Below, piece after piece: positions 37,127 to 48,684 of a DNA stretch of 64,000 bases. Each line of letters starts with the position of its first letter. Position 1 is the stretch's first letter. A program made the position numbers and the translations under genes. The notes below the pieces were generated by a model. The model ran no database searches, was not told the DNA's origin, and worked only from the letters and a program-made list of their open reading frames with translations. The DNA is taken from the NCBI RefSeq assembly GCF_017654505.1, contig NC_054537.1, forward strand, positions 67,981,145 to 68,045,144, in the 5' to 3' direction. Source of the DNA: Polyodon spathula (taxonomy: Eukaryota; Chordata; Actinopteri; Acipenseriformes; Polyodontidae).

Positions 37127-37146
37127 TTGGATCTCTCAGCAAGTAT

Positions 37147-37163
37147 TCCCACCTCTGCCACCA
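37147..37163 (-). other. Primer binding site, tRNA-Leu type
   Basis: Minus strand TGGTGGCAGAGGTGGGA, two bases inside the 5' LTR, matches the 3' end of vertebrate tRNA-Leu(AAG) as I recall it (complement TGGTGGCAGCGGTGGGA), with one mismatch. Confidence 0.65.
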
Positions 37164-37165
37164 AA

Positions 37166-37187
37166 TGTCATAAAGTAGAGTAGAATT

Positions 37188-37228
<41 letters not shown>

Positions 37229-38012
37229 CAGGTTGTATAGCAAAACAGCACAGACAGAACAATACCAAGCTGAGTTCACTTTCACAGTCTTTAACTGAAG
37301 CACTTTATATACTCACAACAGCAAAAATAAATAAAGACAATAATAAGCAGCTCACATAACTGAGTTAAAATCTTGATAAGAGCTCTTAGGTATAGAGAGC
37401 AGTAATAAGTGACCGCAAGGCTTAAACTCCCTCCCTAGACTGCATACAGGATGGACTTTTAAAGCCATCACCCTCATTAAACTCCACCTTTCAGGAGATA
37501 CCACCACTACATATAACAGGATGGTATGAAATCATGAATTAAAAAAAAAACAACAATATAATACATAAAGCTGAGTGTGTGCGGCGTGCGCATCCCTACT
37601 ATCAACACATCTGCGTAACAGGCCACCAGCATGAGTACACGTTGGCGAAGAGGCCCTCTGCTCTCCCCCAGGTAAGAATTAAATATAGATTAATGAGAAC
37701 AAAATTAAAAGGAAAATACCGTTACTGTTTATATAGCTGAACAAACTCTATCTTTGAAAACAAGCATGCACTCATCTCATAGAAGAAAGCAGATTGCCAT
37801 AACTATTGTTAAAAACATAACATGATGTTTTCTTTTTTTCTCTCTTTCAAAGCAACCCAGCAGAGAAGAAACCCAGCGGGACTGCAAAGACCACACAAGT
37901 AAATTTAAACATATTCTTTTTTTCCACAGTTATTTTAATTGCCCAAACAGTATACATGTTTTTAACAAAAAAAATGTCCGTGATGAGGTTGGGTTTAAAC
38001 CGCATCATCACA
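37166..38012 (-). repeat. 5' LTR of the Gmr1-like element
   Basis: 847 bp, shorter than its partner. A (CA)n tract (37190-37223) stands where the other LTR has about 160 bp of sequence, and a further block of about 190 bp is missing. The right end catcatcaca is followed by the gggaa duplication. Confidence 0.85.
37190..37223. repeat. (CA)n microsatellite inside the LTR
   Basis: About 16 CA units. Confidence 0.95.
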
Positions 38013-38335
38013 GGGAAACAGAATGCATTGTACATTTATTTGTTTTGTGCTCTTTTACCAAAAATTCTGGTCAGATGTTTGTCATTTTATCTATAATCAT
38101 TTGAATGTAACTATTGATCTACAATCTGTAGATATAATTTGTTCTTTTAAACATGATAACAGCAATGCCCTATTCATAGTAAATGTAATAATACTCTTGG
38201 CAAAGTTTTACATTCACAAATCAAACTTAAAAAGAAAAAGAAAAGTCCAGTTTTTGCACTTTCTGGCAGAATTAAATAATTACTTGAGATTTTATTTTAT
38301 CTTTTTTTATTTTATCTTTTATGTCATGTAAAAAC
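38013..38335 (+). mobile_element. L1-like LINE, right segment
   Basis: Resumes the LINE frame broken at 32700. Across the junction the + strand reads …YSFCNGE then TECIVHLFVLCSFTKNFW, the C-x(n)-E-x-HLF-x2-C end motif of L1-type ORF2. Next come HFIYNHLNV and NVIILLAKFYIHKSNLKRK. The gggaa at 38013-38017 is the second copy of the LTR element's target duplication. The LINE ends in T/A-rich sequence near 38335. Confidence 0.85.
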
Positions 38336-38388
38336 AGCAAAGCCTTAAAAACAATGTCTTTTCTAAAGAAATATATTAAACTCACTAC

Positions 38389-38389
<1 letters not shown>

Positions 38390-38474
<85 letters not shown>
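38390..38474. repeat. (TA)n-(CA)n compound microsatellite
   Basis: About 22 TA units followed by about 20 CA units. Confidence 0.96.
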
Positions 38475-38476
<2 letters not shown>

Positions 38477-38562
38477 TCGTAAGCAAATATTAATAGTCGC
38501 AAAGTCACTAGACAGTACATATATATGTGTATTTCTTGTCATGTTAGTGTATTTCTTGCACC

Positions 38563-38609
<47 letters not shown>
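38563..38609. repeat. (AAT)n microsatellite
   Basis: About 15 AAT units. Confidence 0.95.
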
Positions 38610-38613
<4 letters not shown>

Positions 38614-39137
38614 CACACAGCTGGAGATATTGTTTATGAAAGGTGTTACATCTTTGTTTTTATATTCCAGAGGAGTAAATAAGCAAGAGCTGCTGCCACA
38701 GAGCCAGCACAAAACCATGAGCACAATCCTCACTGCACAGCAGAAACACGTACAACAATTCCCCCGATTCTGAAGCGCACGATTTTGTGGGACTGTAATA
38801 TTTGTGTCATTTATTTGTTTGTTTTGTTTGTTTGCAAGCCCGTCGTGTTCCCCTCCGATACCCTTTTTGGTAGAGGAGCGGCCCTTTTTGTATTTAAAAT
38901 AAACATGGATGTTATTTTGTGACCAATACAGAACAAGAATATATTTTTAATATAAGAAATGTATGATACTTATATTTTCCCAACATCATTCTTGAATTAA
39001 AGAGAATATAATAAAAATATATATTATCAAGATATTTTATACATTTTTTAATACACCAAAATTGGCCCATTTTCTAGATATGAAAAATATATGAGATATG
39101 GCAAATATGTGTTATGTATTTTATAATATGTAAATAA

Positions 39138-39241
<104 letters not shown>

Positions 39242-39887
39242 CATTAATGCGTTTTTTCAAATATAAAATTCATATGAGAAAAAATGCATTCTGTATACAT
39301 CTGAAATGCACTATGTACTTGTATATGGCACATAATAAAAAACAAACAATATTGTAGACAAGCAGGGCACTTAAAATCACCTTTACTGTTTAATAAAGAA
39401 AGCAACAGCTCTTTTTATATTTAACAGAGATTGCCAACAACAGTCACACACCACTCACTAACACATCAACATCCACACAGGCTCCTTCCCACTCTTCCCA
39501 ACGCACACCCCTCTGATTTTCACAGATTAATAACAAATAACAGAAATACTTCCAAATGGACCAAAACAATAACTTGTACAATTATCACAAAAACAGTAAT
39601 CAAATATTTACAATCAAATCAAAAATAGTTCCAGTGGGGTGTGTCCAGCACACAAAATCCAAACGGGCCCAGGCGTCCTTTGCAATTTTACATCAGTCTA
39701 CTCCGGCAATAATCCCATATAGTATATACATATACATATAGATTTACTGAAATGGTCCCCTCTCCAGAGGACCTTTTCTTATGTTCTAATGCTTTGTATA
39801 ATAAATATATTGGTATTTTAGGGTAACATTTTTTTAAACATTTTAAACACATTTCAATACAATTTATGTTAATTTATACCATGTACA

Positions 39888-39964
39888 TTATATATATTTA
39901 TTATATATATAATTATATATAATATATATATTATATATATATATATATCTATATATATATATAG
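39888..39964. repeat. Interrupted (TA)n tract
   Basis: Imperfect TA tract. Confidence 0.88.
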
Positions 39965-40384
39965 AATAGTCTTGGAAAAATAACCACCTTGGTGGATACT
40001 AACAATTTGTCAGTAGTCATCACATGACAAAACAGTTAGTTACAAAACCACTGCCAAAAATGAGTGGCATTTCACCTATTTCCTTTAATACATTTGGGGA
40101 TGAAAATCCACATAACTGGTACAACACCAACTTTTGAGTGAAGACAGCAGTCCACCTGAAAAAAAAAAAAAAAATTATATATAAATAAAATAATTGCACA
40201 AGCAAGAGTAGACACATAACAGTAGATGAGGAACAGCTAAATGAAATAGAAGAAAACAAAGATTTAAAAAAACACAAACAAAAAAAAAACTACAACATGG
40301 GCTGGTTAATGTACTTAAAGAAAAAAACATGGGCATTCATTTTATGGAAATAAGTCAAAAAAATCTCAACAACAAAAGGGGATT

Positions 40385-40738
40385 TTATGCCAGTGCAAGA
40401 AGTTCAGCTGAGGACCAGTATTCAGTGTCCAGGTTTATACATATGTATTTTAGGCTGAGCTGGACTAAATGCATATGGTATTTAACAGTAGAAGTTTTAA
40501 CATCTGTGCTGACAGAGTGTTTAAAACCAGCAACAGTGTATTCCTGTGAGTCAGGAAATCTCTTAGAAAAGCGGGTAACGACAAGGCCAGACACGACCTC
40601 ACGAATTACCGGCCTGGATTTTAAGCATCTGCGGGAAACTGAGGTACTGTCCCCTGACACCGCGGTTGGACTGGTGCGTAAAGTCTGGTTCGATCATCAA
40701 CTTAATCTGGCACGACTTGGATGCAAGGGTGTCTAACA
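40385..40738. other. Unassigned segment, GC-richer, open on both strands
   Basis: The + frame 40329-40736 and the - frame 40385-40660 overlap almost fully and neither has a domain I recognise. Base composition is more balanced than its flanks. It has no terminal repeats, tail or target duplication. It could be a conserved non-coding element, a fragment of an unknown repeat, or chance. Confidence 0.35.
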
Positions 40739-41006
40739 ACTAACAAAAACATATTTTGAGCTCAAAAAGTATGAAAACGTACACTTTCGATGCAGAAATT
40801 CACAATAAACTAATGTGTCCAATTTATTTTTAATAAGCAAACAATTAATTAAATTCAATTTTGGGCTATATTACATTGTGGATGTACACACAATAAAAGT
40901 TTCTGATTATTTTAATTAAATGCGTTTAAATTATTTTAATTATTTTTCTTCCCACCAATGACAGGTAGCCGTGTTATAAGCGGTATAAACCACTTCGGGC
41001 CGTGAG

Positions 41007-41074
41007 GTTCCGATGATATATACAACTTCTGGGGTGATTATCACCACCCCAGTTGTGGTATATATCATGGGAAC
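41007..41074. repeat. Imperfect palindrome (fold-back, about 31-bp arms)
   Basis: The left arm GTTCCGATGATATATACAAC… pairs with a right arm whose reverse complement starts GTTCCCATGATATATACCAC. Both arms run into CTGGGGTG near the centre. GC-richer sequence before it (40955-41006) suggests this is the core of a palindromic non-autonomous DNA element whose outer right part is lost. Confidence 0.65.
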
Positions 41075-42207
41075 ATATATGTGTAGTTAATGTTTAATCA
41101 ATGTCTAAGGTCAACATCACATATTAGCATCATTATACATTTCAGGGAAATGTATGAATACATTCTTAATGTATTTTTATTCTGTTCCAAAAAATTTACA
41201 CCAATTTGTGGCTAAATATGTTTTTTAATATATTTAAACAGCATTCATAAATAATGTTTTTAAAATGTATGGCAGTTGTAAGGCAAAAACATAATGTATT
41301 TTAAATGTATGGTAAGTTTGTTGCAAATATATAATGATAACAATATATTGTAAAATAAAATGAATTAGTAATGTATAAAAAATAAATTAAAAATATCTGG
41401 TGCATTTTGGAATATATTTTAAATATAATTTAACTTGTCAGCCATATATTTATTTTATATGTTGAAAATATATGGTAAGGTTAGAAATATATTATTAATA
41501 TATTTAACCTGTTTCCAATTCATGAGAAAATATATTTAAAATATATTGTCTTTCCGTATGGGGAGATACTTACTGTATGGACAATCACTTTGTATACTGC
41601 TCCACTCACATCCTGTTCACATGTGTATAAAAAAAATCCCAAAATCAGAACGCTTGTAATTTTAGATAACATGCACAGATATTGTTTCAAAACAGATGCT
41701 TTACAGTAGTTTTGTGAAAAAAGTCACAGCACATGTGAAGGCAGGTTACACACCAGCTGCAAGCTTTGAACATCAGCAAGCTCTAGCCAAATTTAAACCA
41801 TTACAGTGAAACTCACATCACTTACTGACTGTCCCCTAACATTAATGATGCCTAATTAAACAAACCAAAACACTGTCTGATCCACCATCAACATGCCTGT
41901 GCTACTGACATATGAAAATAGTCATCATACAGTATTACTAGTAGAAAACAACATCAGCAAAATACCACAGACAATGCTTATTCCACCATCCAATATTCAG
42001 ACTTCATATAGTGGCAGGAATAAAATAAATAAATCATAGGTGTTTTCCGGGACTGCACGTTACCCTTTTCTTATCAGATTTTCTATAAGTGACAGTGTTT
42101 TCCTTGTGATTTATGCACAACACAGTAGATTGTTTTTTGGTTTGCCACATGTATACTTCTTAGTCAGAATGGATTCCAACAAAACACGTATATTTGCACC
42201 TACATAT

Positions 42208-42244
<37 letters not shown>

Positions 42245-42764
42245 TATATATATATATATATTATATATATATCGGGTTGACTGATATTTATATTTGAAAC
42301 AAATTAAATTTGGAGATTTACTGCTATATAAACAACACATTCAGAACAGCTTTTATCAACAGAAACGGAAATTAAAAACTGCAAACAGGGGGATAAATCT
42401 GCTTTGACAGAATCTCATTAAAAAATATATTTAATATTCACTGATAAGAGGGTAGAGAATATTGTTGCGATGTGATAAATGTGATATAAAAAACAAGTTA
42501 GTCTTGAACCTGTCTCCTGTAGTCTAAGTCTTGTGCCACTTTACCAGCCGATTGGGAAGCTGTTGTTGTTACTTTATTAAAATCACAGATTCACAAGTGT
42601 CATTTTTGCCCTGTAATTTGACCCCTTCTCTTAAAAAAGGAATACATTTGCATTAATGTTGTACAATTTAGAGCTCTACTAGTCTGCTAATAATATACTA
42701 TTGAAGAATTATTATGAATTACATTCTCTGTTTCCTCACTGCATCGACTTTCAGAAATAGCTCA
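41075..42764. other. Intergenic, AT-rich, one TA tract
   Basis: Nothing recognised except a (TA)n tract at 42204-42273. From 41100 to 41560 there are several diverged repeats of a ttaaatatat/aatgtattttaaa theme, likely low-complexity DNA. Confidence 0.6.
42204..42273. repeat. (TA)n tract
   Basis: TA tract interrupted by two short breaks. Confidence 0.92.
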
Positions 42765-43060
42765 GGATCAGTGTGTGTCCTCTGATTCTAACACCAAGCC
42801 AACTGCCTCTTTACACCCAGTAGCTTGACAATGGATGATGGCAAGCTCCTGGCAGATAGAAGACAAAGGCCAGCCCTGGCCAGTGGGGTTACTGTAGCAC
42901 CGTAAGGTGAAGCAGTGCCTATTGATTTTACTTACCACTTTTCCTACAGCCAAGATGAAAAAGTTTGCACAGTCAGGACTCTAACCTGCACTCCCTTGAC
43001 TGTATGACTCATGACACTATGCTGTTGTGCCTTTACCAGGTGAGCCACAGTGACCCACTG
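42765..43060 (-). mobile_element. tRNA-derived SINE, decayed
   Basis: On the minus strand a head near 43057 has an A box (GTGGCTCACCTGGTAAAGG) and a B box (GGTTAGAGTCCTG, near 42985). These are spaced wider than in a tRNA, because a small insertion lies between them. A body of about 200 bp (with CCACTGGCCAGGGCTGGCC) follows. I cannot name the family, and it is not the one seen at 15121 and 48437. Confidence 0.55.
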
Positions 43061-44884
43061 AAACATGTTCATCGCTAGAAGAGGCAATGTAATTAATAAC
43101 TTAAAGAGTAAGTTGGTAGAGGTACAAATATAGAGGTATTTAGTAACTTGTTGATCCTTTTTTTTGCTTTGTATCATTTTATATTTAAATTTTTACATTA
43201 AGGCTTTTTTAAAAAAAAATTCTCAAGCCCAGTGAATGAATCTTTGGAGGGGTGGGTGAAAACAAAGTCATCAAATAAGGTATGATTATTGCACAGCAAT
43301 AGTCTGGACACCAGCATCATTCTGGCACTAAAACGAGGGGCGTGAAATTAAATTATCATCTGCAATCAGCATATACAAGAATATGAAAAAAAGCCACAAA
43401 GCCCCATCCCATCTGCAGATGTTTTTTTCAACAAGAAAGCATTCTTATAAACTGAACAACCAGTAAGTGTCCCATAATTTGATGCTTCAAATGAAACCAC
43501 TGATAAAGAGTTATTGCATCTAATAACTGATGCTGTACAATATACTGTAGATAATCACACTCAACTTATAAATTACACTTCTTTATGAAATATTTATGTA
43601 AGCATTATTATTTTTCGGTGGCATGGGTTTATTGTTCTGAATGAGATCAAGTTTTTTTTTTACAATGCATCCTTGTTATTAGAGAATGTAATGTAATTAA
43701 AAATGTTTATGCTTAAAGATTACTTACATTGGAACTGAACCCTGTCCAAACATTTAACATACACAGTCCAACTGTTATTTAGGAAAACTAAGCTTATTTA
43801 TCCATTGATTTCAGTAGCCCTTTCTAGTGTTTTGCTAAATGTTCTAAGGTTTTGAAGGCATCTCTTTTATATGAATATTATATTGCTGACAGCTGTTTGA
43901 CCAAATAATACACAGGCGGCATAGTGCGTTATAGCTAGGACATCTCATTTTCGGATTTAACCCGAAAATTGTTTCGTTTTCCCAAATATTTATTCTTTCT
44001 TTATTATACATTTTTTAAAAATCCACCTGATTTCACCTGATTTTTTCATTAAACAATTCTACCCGATTTTTTAAAAAGAAAAACAATTTCACTCGCAAAT
44101 CAGACGCCCTAGTTATAACCATAAAATATTACCCAACTTCGTGACCTCTAGCATAAGAAAACATTTTTTCCAGAAATTAGTTGCGCATATGACTAACTAC
44201 CCAACGCTGAACTTACTTCCCAACAGTTATTTGACAAGGGGCCCCATACCATAATACAGATGACCCTTTTGCTATAGAAGGAAGGAAGGAAAGAGGATTT
44301 GTGATCCTATATATCATATCATCATTTCTCACCTGCTAGCAGGCTCTTTTTCCTACTTTTTGAGTCTGGCTCTTAGAAGTTAAGTCTTTGTTAAATTATT
44401 TAGCTTCTCCCTGGCTGCACTGCAGGACAGGATAAAAGGTAAAGGTGTCTCTTTATAATACTGCCAGCATGTCACTTTTCAGAGCGACAAATAAGCAAAA
44501 ATAAGAAAACAGAAAAGAAAAACATCCTATGTATAAATCAAAATTGAATAATATACAATGTGGATATAAATTTATCTGCCCACTTTATCTATGGGGGAAA
44601 ACTCGGTCAAAGTGATACAAATGGATTGTAATGTGAGAGCATAATATTAGCAATAGTTGACTTAACTTCAGAATGTTTTATGAACCAAGAAACTGAACGT
44701 TGTTTGATTATGATTTAGCTGTCAAGGTACTATTTTCCTTTTATTTAGTAAACATTATTGTCCATTTTTTTTTAAATATCATTTTATACCAATTATACAC
44801 AGTAGTTTTCTTTTCCCTACCGTACATTACCATCTTTTTAGTCACTGAATCTATTCTGTAGACATCCCACGTTAAAATCAATTT

Positions 44885-44946
<62 letters not shown>

Positions 44947-46500
44947 AAGTTACTTATTTATACTGAATCAACTGCTAAAAAAAATCTTTAGGAATCACAC
45001 ATTTGCCAAATCTGCCATCATGCAGGATACATGCAGTTATTACTATTTTTTATGGATATGGTAGCAAAAGACAATAACAAAAAATACATGCGTTACAGCA
45101 ACTAAAACATTGTTAAAATGCACTCATGACAAGTACTTGCGTTGTTGCATATAACCTCATTGATAATTAATCTCTTGATTTCTTTTTTTTCTTTAGTATA
45201 GCATGCACTTCTAAGGATAATAAAAAGAATGGTTTGAAATACAACAATTTCACTGGTTAATTTGCCTTGCTACAGTGCATACAGCACTACTGTTGGATGA
45301 CAATGAGTGGAATCCAAGCCTGATCCACTTTATACAGCCGAAGTTCATGATCCGGCTCCAGTGAAACTCCATTCCTTTTTTGAATTGTGTTAATACAATA
45401 TGCTACTAAACTTAAAACCTGAAGTGCTTAGACCAAGCTTTAAAATTTCCCTCAGAAAGAAATTGTAAACTCAAAATATTTTATCGAGGGCGGGGTACAT
45501 TTATCTTCCCCTGGGATAAAAAATAAAATAAAAAAAAAAAATTGAACCAGTGGAAACCCTCCATCAAATCGCACTCTGAGTGCAGGTACTCCACTCTTGA
45601 ACTGTCCCCCTCAAATAAGATCTTAGTCTGTATTGCATTTTGTGTTATTTTCATATTTGTGTATGTATATTTTAGGCTTCATTACTCAATATTATATGGT
45701 AACATCCCATTGCTCTCTCATTGTGATATAGCCACCCCACTTCTACTCTCCCCTTTACCTCTTCCCCTCTGTGTTGTAATATATGAACTTTACAGCTTAA
45801 CTATATAACATTAAGAGCAGTGAGAAATTAATAGATAAATAAATCAGAGGACCAATATGACACCACCTGCAGCCTGAGGTTGGAGTACAGCTGATTAAAC
45901 ACAACTAAAGTGTTAAAAAATATGATTTTTCTCATTTAAAATTAGGTATGAACTAATTTCCACAAGCTGACATCTTTGTCAAGTGACAGATGAGATTAAA
46001 AAAAAAAAACTAAAAATGAATAATGTTGGCACCACCATTGACATTTTTCTTACCCTTTTTTTAAAAATGCACCCCTCAAAGTCAATCATTGCTAATAAAT
46101 CATTTGGCATCAAGATGATATGTTTATCCATTTTTCACAATAAATAGGTTGCCTACAGCACACTTTTATCCAATTATTAATTCAATCAGCACTTCAAAAA
46201 GGTATGTGGGAAATAGCAGACGTCACAGGTAATGATAAAGGCATTTTACGGTTTTCAAATATTGTAAAATAATGTTTTATATTCACAAGCCTGTTCATTT
46301 TACCGCAAAATTAAACAAAATCATGATGGTTTGAATAGATCCGTATAGATCATGGATTTAAGTTAAAACCAAATCAGTTGTTCTAGCTAATTGTAAATCT
46401 AATCCATCAATAAAATGCATCAACAATGTGCACAGCTTTCTTTCTAAGTATCGAGTGTAGCTGAATTCATGAGCTATTGTTTTGTTAATAAAGCCCCTTT
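43061..46500. other. Intergenic, no gene seen
   Basis: AT-rich DNA. The only striking item is a 55-base G run at 44887-44941. The frame 45542-45808 is hydrophobic and Tyr-rich but has no recognisable domain. Confidence 0.6.
44887..44941. repeat. Poly(G) run of 55
   Basis: Uninterrupted G homopolymer in AT-rich DNA. It could form stacked G-quadruplexes, or be a sequencing or assembly artefact. Confidence 0.9.
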
Positions 46501-46620
46501 CACACTGGCATGCTCTACCTGGGTCGGAACCTACCCGGGTCAGGAACCAGTGTCATGGGGGTCGGCTATGCAATTTCACACTGCTTTTCATAAAGCAGTG
46601 TTGACGGGGTGACAGACGTA
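46495..46620. mobile_element. MITE end fragment
   Basis: Contains ccctttcacactgg followed by an acctgggtcggaacc/acccgggtcaggaacc pair, a GC-rich terminal pattern seen in fish DNA-transposon MITEs. The opposite end is not found, so family and extent are unsure. Confidence 0.35.
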
Positions 46621-47668
46621 AGTAAACAATGCACGTATCAATGCCTCAGAAGCAGCTTGTTACTGACTCTTCCATCCAGATTTCTCTGGATTGAACCGCC
46701 AGCCCAAATGTTGATTAGAGCAAATGCTTCTTCATCTTTGCTACAATCTGGCTCATGGTGTGTCTCAAGCAACAAAAATATGACTAAACTGAATAAACAG
46801 AAATGTTTCTTGCGGGTGTGAAACCTTCAGGCAGGTGTGGCTGTTTGTTATTTTGTTGGCTTACAAATGGCCATTATGCATTTTTGTCTCGCTCTTAATA
46901 TTGCAATTTTGGTCTTAAGTGATTATACATATAAATATACAGCACACGGTTGTGTCTAATACCGTTTATCACAAAAAACTCATTGAAGAGCAGGTGAGTG
47001 GGTGGTTGATAATTTAGCACCAATAGGTTCTCTAGTGCTAAACTTTCAAAACACTGCAGCACTACAAAATGATATCACAGAAGTCTACTGGAAGTCATAA
47101 TATTAGTACAGTATTTCATATTAGATTTAGAAATTTCACATTTTTTTAAAATTTTTTGTCAGTTTTACATTAAATATATAGAAAACTATAAAGTAGTATG
47201 TACTTTGATATGCTTATGTAACATTATTCAGCAGGTTTCATTCGACTTTATGATGCAAAATTACTCAGTTTTACAGGGTGGTGTAACTTTTGGTTTTAGC
47301 TGTAGAAATCAAAGCATCTCTGTAGAAAGTTTCATCCTTTTTCTGGCACTTTTAAAGTTGCAAACACTTAAATGACAACCATGCAAATTGCTCAGAGGTA
47401 GGATGCCATCCCATTGCCTGTGTGTAAGACTAACAAACAGAAGTTGAAAGGTCTCATCTTTGGTATTCCAGAGCAACCCTTTCTTCTGTGAAGCTGCTTG
47501 AAGCATCAACACAAGCTAGTTATTTACTATTCATAACTAACATGAGACCTTCTGGTGTCCAGCTTACACTTTCTATTTGGGAAACCTCACTGGAATGTTT
47601 GGAGTGTGTATTGTATCTATCCTCCAGGCATGGTGACATTCTGACCCAGTTTAATTATTAGAGAATAT
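46621..47668. other. Intergenic, nothing recognised
   Basis: AT-rich DNA. The frames at 46609-46821 and 47309-47512 show no domain. Confidence 0.55.
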
Positions 47669-48140
47669 GGGGCCAGATATGCAAAAGAGATGTGAGTTTT
47701 GCAAGGGCAGTTGCAGGGATTTTTTCTCCTCAGGTCTTCCTTGAGAAAATAATTGTGCCTGTGTGTTGCAGGAGAAAAAAACCCTAAATCACGTTTTTTT
47801 TTCTTTTTTTTCTCAACTTTGGAGGAGGTTGTGAATAATTATGCAAGTCCACTTACAAGTGCACAAAGAATACACTTTCCACAAATTTCAATATTCAGGA
47901 AAATTTTTTTTTTTTTTTTTCATTATTAAATATGTATAAAAAATAAATACCTGTGTCTCCATACAATCCCTCTAAGATATTTGCAGCTTCAAAAAAGCTG
48001 AAAGAGGCTGCTGATATCCCAGGTAAGTTCTCAGTTTCAGATACTGGTACAGCAAAATCAGTGGTAGCTGTGCCCTTCTTGTCAGCTATTATAATCTCCT
48101 CTTCAGTAAAATTGCCCTTTCTATGCTTTTGAACCATTGT
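47669..48140 (-). pseudogene. Possible remnant of a PIF/Harbinger-type element (SANT/Myb-like ORF piece)
   Basis: The minus-strand frame starting at 48137 reads MVQKHRKGNFTEEEIIIADK, reminiscent of the opening of SANT/Myb-like proteins carried by PIF/Harbinger transposons. It then reads ENLPGISAASFSFFEAANI and reaches ACACAG|GTATTT, which could be a splice donor. At 47669 the sequence ggggccagatatgcaaaaga resembles a Harbinger-type terminus. No matching opposite terminus or transposase is seen, so this remains a weak call; a chance frame is possible. Confidence 0.25.
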
Positions 48141-48436
48141 CTCACCTAGTACAAAAATACACCTGCATCATTTGGGTGTAGTCTGAGTTGCGATTAATTG
48201 CTAGTTTAGATTAATTTAAATGTACTCAGTTCTGCAACCATGGGGTATTAACATTTTCCCTGTGACTTGAATTTCACAGACTTGTGAATATATGCAAGAC
48301 CTTCACAATGCAAGCAGAGCCGCATAAAAGTTGCATACGTTCTGAAAATTGTCCAGATGATAAATACATATTTTTTAAAAATCCCTTTTTGGCTCAATTT
48401 AAAAATATCAACCTCTTGCTTTCAACACATTGTACC

Positions 48437-48684
48437 ACCCAAGGAGGATTGGTGGTCCAGTGGTTAAAGAAAAGGGGTTTGATACCAGGAGGTTCCCGGT
48501 TAAAATCCTGGCACTGACTCACTGTGTGATTCTGAATGAGTTACTTAACCTCCTTGTGCTCTATCCTTCTGATGAGGTGTTAAACCAAGGTCTTATTGCA
48601 AGGGAGCAGCTGTTTTTGATGCATAGTTCACCCGCAAGTCTTGAAGTTGCTTTGAATAAAAGTTACTGCTAAATGACGGATTAA
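48437..48684 (+). mobile_element. tRNA-derived SINE, alternative tail
   Basis: The head ggtggtccagtggttaaag (A box) and ggttcccggttaaaatcctg (B box) is near-identical in design to the SINE at 15121. The body shares gatgcatagttcac. The tail differs: gttgctttgaataaaagtta then ctgctaaatgac, the 'gataaaagcgtctgctaaatga' type known from other fish retroposons. So one head/body is seen with two tails in this window. Confidence 0.8.

Larger units (their letters stand above)
32701..38012 (-). mobile_element. Gmr1-like Ty3/gypsy LTR retrotransposon, complete but inactive
   Basis: Two related LTRs (32701-33867 and 37166-38012), a tRNA-Leu-type primer site beside the right LTR, a purine tract beside the left one and a perfect 5-bp duplication (gggaa) mark a complete element read on the minus strand. 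Along it come gag (37126-36500), integrase (36141-35634), then reverse transcriptase (about 35180-34300) and RNase H (about 34290-33885). The pol frame ends at the purine tract with nothing after RNase H. Integrase before reverse transcriptase is the order of Ty1/copia, yet the proteins look Ty3/gypsy-like. That combination defines the Gmr1 group known from fish and other deuterostomes. Stops, frameshifts and lost catalytic residues make it inactive. Confidence 0.88.
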
